From the NCBI GenBank assembly GCA_013327885.1, contig JABUMY010000015.1:62001-126000 (forward strand): a DNA stretch of 64,000 bases. The letters run 5' to 3'. The translations under genes were made by a program, and so were the position numbers. The stretch comes from Flavisolibacter longurius. Its GTDB lineage: Bacteria > Bacteroidota > Bacteroidia > Chitinophagales > Chitinophagaceae. Below are positions 62,617-64,000 of this stretch, one piece after another; position 1 is the first letter of the stretch; each line of letters opens with the position of its first letter. The notes under the pieces were generated by a model. It worked only from the letters and a program-made list of their open reading frames with translations. It was not told where the DNA came from and did no database searches.

Positions 62617-64000
62617 TTAGGCCAATCGTTCTTCCATCATATCTTTCCAAAGAACAAAGCCCTTTTGTGCATTGGAATAATCATGAAGAATGCGGCTGAA
62701 ATTCTCTGGCTTCGAATCAAGAAACACCTGCCGGCCCTGGTTACGAATAATTTGAAGTTGGGCATCAATTTCTTTCAGCTTTGAGGGCAATAATGATGAG
62801 CTCTTATGGAAATGCCACAAATAGGTAGCTTCTTCGGTATCCAATGTTTCCAGTATAATGTGGTATTGTTCTGTTCCGGTAATCAAAAACACAAACGAAA
62901 AAGGACGAAGAACAAAACGAATCTTCAGCAAATTACCAGCATGCCTTTCAGCAAGGTAGCGAAGCTGCTTATAGTGCCTGAACTGGTTGTTCTTCAGTAA
63001 ATCATCCAAAAGCTCTTCGCCGGTTTCATAGATCTGGTGGCCGGATTGAACCTGTGTGATGTCGAGAAGATTACCCTTTCTTTCCAGGACCTGGTCGTTC
63101 AAAATGTGTTTGGAGACGAATCGAAAGCGCATCCCTTCAATCACTTCCCTGTTGATTCTTTTAATATCTTCCGAATCTGCAGATTGCGAAACCAATTTGC
63201 TATTCTCAAATTCAGCATGGATCGAGACACTTACATTCTTTGATTTCAAAGCTTTTTCAAAATATGGCTTTAATACGTCAAACTCTGGGCGGATCTCATC
63301 ATTTTCGATTTCAAATTCTAAAGTTGCCGCCGTTTCAGCAGCCTCGTATTGAAACGCTAAACTGGCATATTTGAACACCAGTGACTCAATTGGCACCTTT
63401 ATTTCTTTTTCAATGGTGATGATATCCCTCGTCTCTGGAGATTCTTCTTTGGGATCATCAAATAAGGTTGCCTGACGTTGCAGCTTTCTGTAGTAGGTAT
63501 TTCTTTTAAGAAAGAGCTTATTCAGGTAATCAATTTTACTATCTCTATAGTCATAGATTATAGGATGGATTTCAGAGCGCTGAATTCGGCCGATGTACTG
63601 AATCAACTTTCCTTCGAAGGAGAAAGGATAAACCAAAAACAAAGTGCCAGCATTGTTTAAATCAGTTCCTTCTCCAAAATACTGGCCAGTTGTAATGAGT
63701 GCCTGGTAAGCTCCTTCTTTAACCAACTTCCATTTTCCGGCCCGGCTGCTTTCGCTATCCTCTCCGCTCAACGTCACTACTTCATATGATTGCTTCAGGT
63801 ATTGATTAAGAGAATCAATATGCTCCTTTCGCTCTGTAAGAATGACAGCCTTCTTCCCGGAATTTAATTCCTCAACTATATCTTTTAAAATCAATTTATT
63901 TCTTGCCGAATCATGCACCAAAATTTTTGAAAGAGTTTCAAACTTGTCTGTTTTGGCGTTAAACGGAACATCCAGTTCCGTATTGCGGATTATTACTTTT
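62617..64000 (-). CDS. Superfamily 2 helicase, C-terminal part (5' end outside window)
   Basis: About 461 codons visible; the frame is open to the right edge, so the TTG at 63921 is not the real start. Helicase C-terminal domain: GKKAVILTERKEHIDSLNQYLK (motif IV region), LITTGQYFGEGTDLNNAGTLFLVYPF (motif V) and YIGRIQRSE (motif VI, arginine finger). A YDYRDSKIDYLNKLFLKRNTYY segment resembles helicases of the TOTE conflict (primase-helicase) type. The last 250 residues have no recognised domain. Type III or other defence association is possible; upstream genes would decide. Confidence 0.8.
   Translation of the reverse strand, partial: KVIIRNTELDVPFNAKTDKFETLSKILVHDSARNKLILKDIVEELNSGKKAVILTERKEHIDSLNQYLKQSYEVVTLSGEDSESSRAGKWKLVKEGAYQALITTGQYFGEGTDLNNAGTLFLVYPFSFEGKLIQYIGRIQRSEIHPIIYDYRDSKIDYLNKLFLKRNTYYRKLQRQATLFDDPKEESPETRDIITIEKEIKVPIESLVFKYASLAFQYEAAETAATLEFEIENDEIRPEFDVLKPYFEKALKSKNVSVSIHAEFENSKLVSQSADSEDIKRINREVIEGMRFRFVSKHILNDQVLERKGNLLDITQVQSGHQIYETGEELLDDLLKNNQFRHYKQLRYLAERHAGNLLKIRFVLRPFSFVFLITGTEQYHIILETLDTEEATYLWHFHKSSSLLPSKLKEIDAQLQIIRNQGRQVFLDSKPENFSRILHDYSNAQKGFVLWKDMMEERLA

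Overview
The window looks like a chromosomal segment of a Bacteroidota bacterium, most likely family Chitinophagaceae. The support is indirect but consistent: type IX secretion (T9SS) sorting domains, a SusC/SusD pair, an Oar-like TonB receptor, a TamA/TamB pair, a fused two-domain E1 dehydrogenase, promoters of the TTG-N19-TAnnTTTG type (clearest at 61287-61316), and short leaders carrying TATCTTTG just before the start codon. No rRNA or tRNA gene was seen. The left and right edges cut through a sensor kinase and a helicase.

Layout. 1-4270 (minus): a large hybrid-type sensor kinase with a LytS-like transmitter, two tandem single-domain globins and a small unknown protein. 4767-10705 (plus): a secreted/adhesin cluster comprising a beta-roll protein with an S74 self-cleaving chaperone domain, two T9SS cargo proteins that share a duplicated C-terminal module, and a C1q-like protein. 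10837-18766: a small membrane protein, a crotonase, an NlpC/P60 hydrolase, class II fumarase and an Oar-like TonB receptor. 18967-26345: tamB-tamA, overlapping by 4 bases. 26571-29186: an AT-rich accessory island with two small lipoproteins flanked by attC-like inverted repeats, a decayed VapBC-like module and a lipoprotein ORF that runs into the antisense strand of its neighbour. 29187-35073 (minus): fused branched-chain-type E1 dehydrogenase, FAH-family hydrolase, pth, rplY and prs. 35138-37270: radC and small genes. 37371-42993 (minus): susC-susD-DUF1735 operon. 43170-45988 (minus): two outer-membrane proteins overlapping by 4 bases. 46103-53099 (plus): folD-queE, a PIN toxin-antitoxin pair, an OmpA/PD40 protein, dprA and guaB. 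53353-62616: S4 protein, paralogous secreted peptides, M20 dipeptidase, desaturase, RRM protein, PAP2 phosphatase, dinB and small genes. A superfamily 2 helicase closes the window.

Four non-coding structures stand out. (1) Direct repeats of a TACGYTTCAT-like word spaced exactly 21 bases lie upstream of the kinase, the globins, the S74 protein and the C1q protein, always in gene orientation. They resemble LytTR-type operators and suggest one regulon built around the kinase. (2) Degenerate arrays with a strict 7-base period begin at or just after the stop codons of many unrelated genes. (3) A G/C-rich palindromic element sits directly behind stop codons, supplies the C-terminal tail of the S4 protein, and in a longer form is inserted in frame inside the E1 dehydrogenase. 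(4) Two 137-bp attC-like elements border small lipoprotein genes with no integrase in the window. Whether these are already described could not be checked here.
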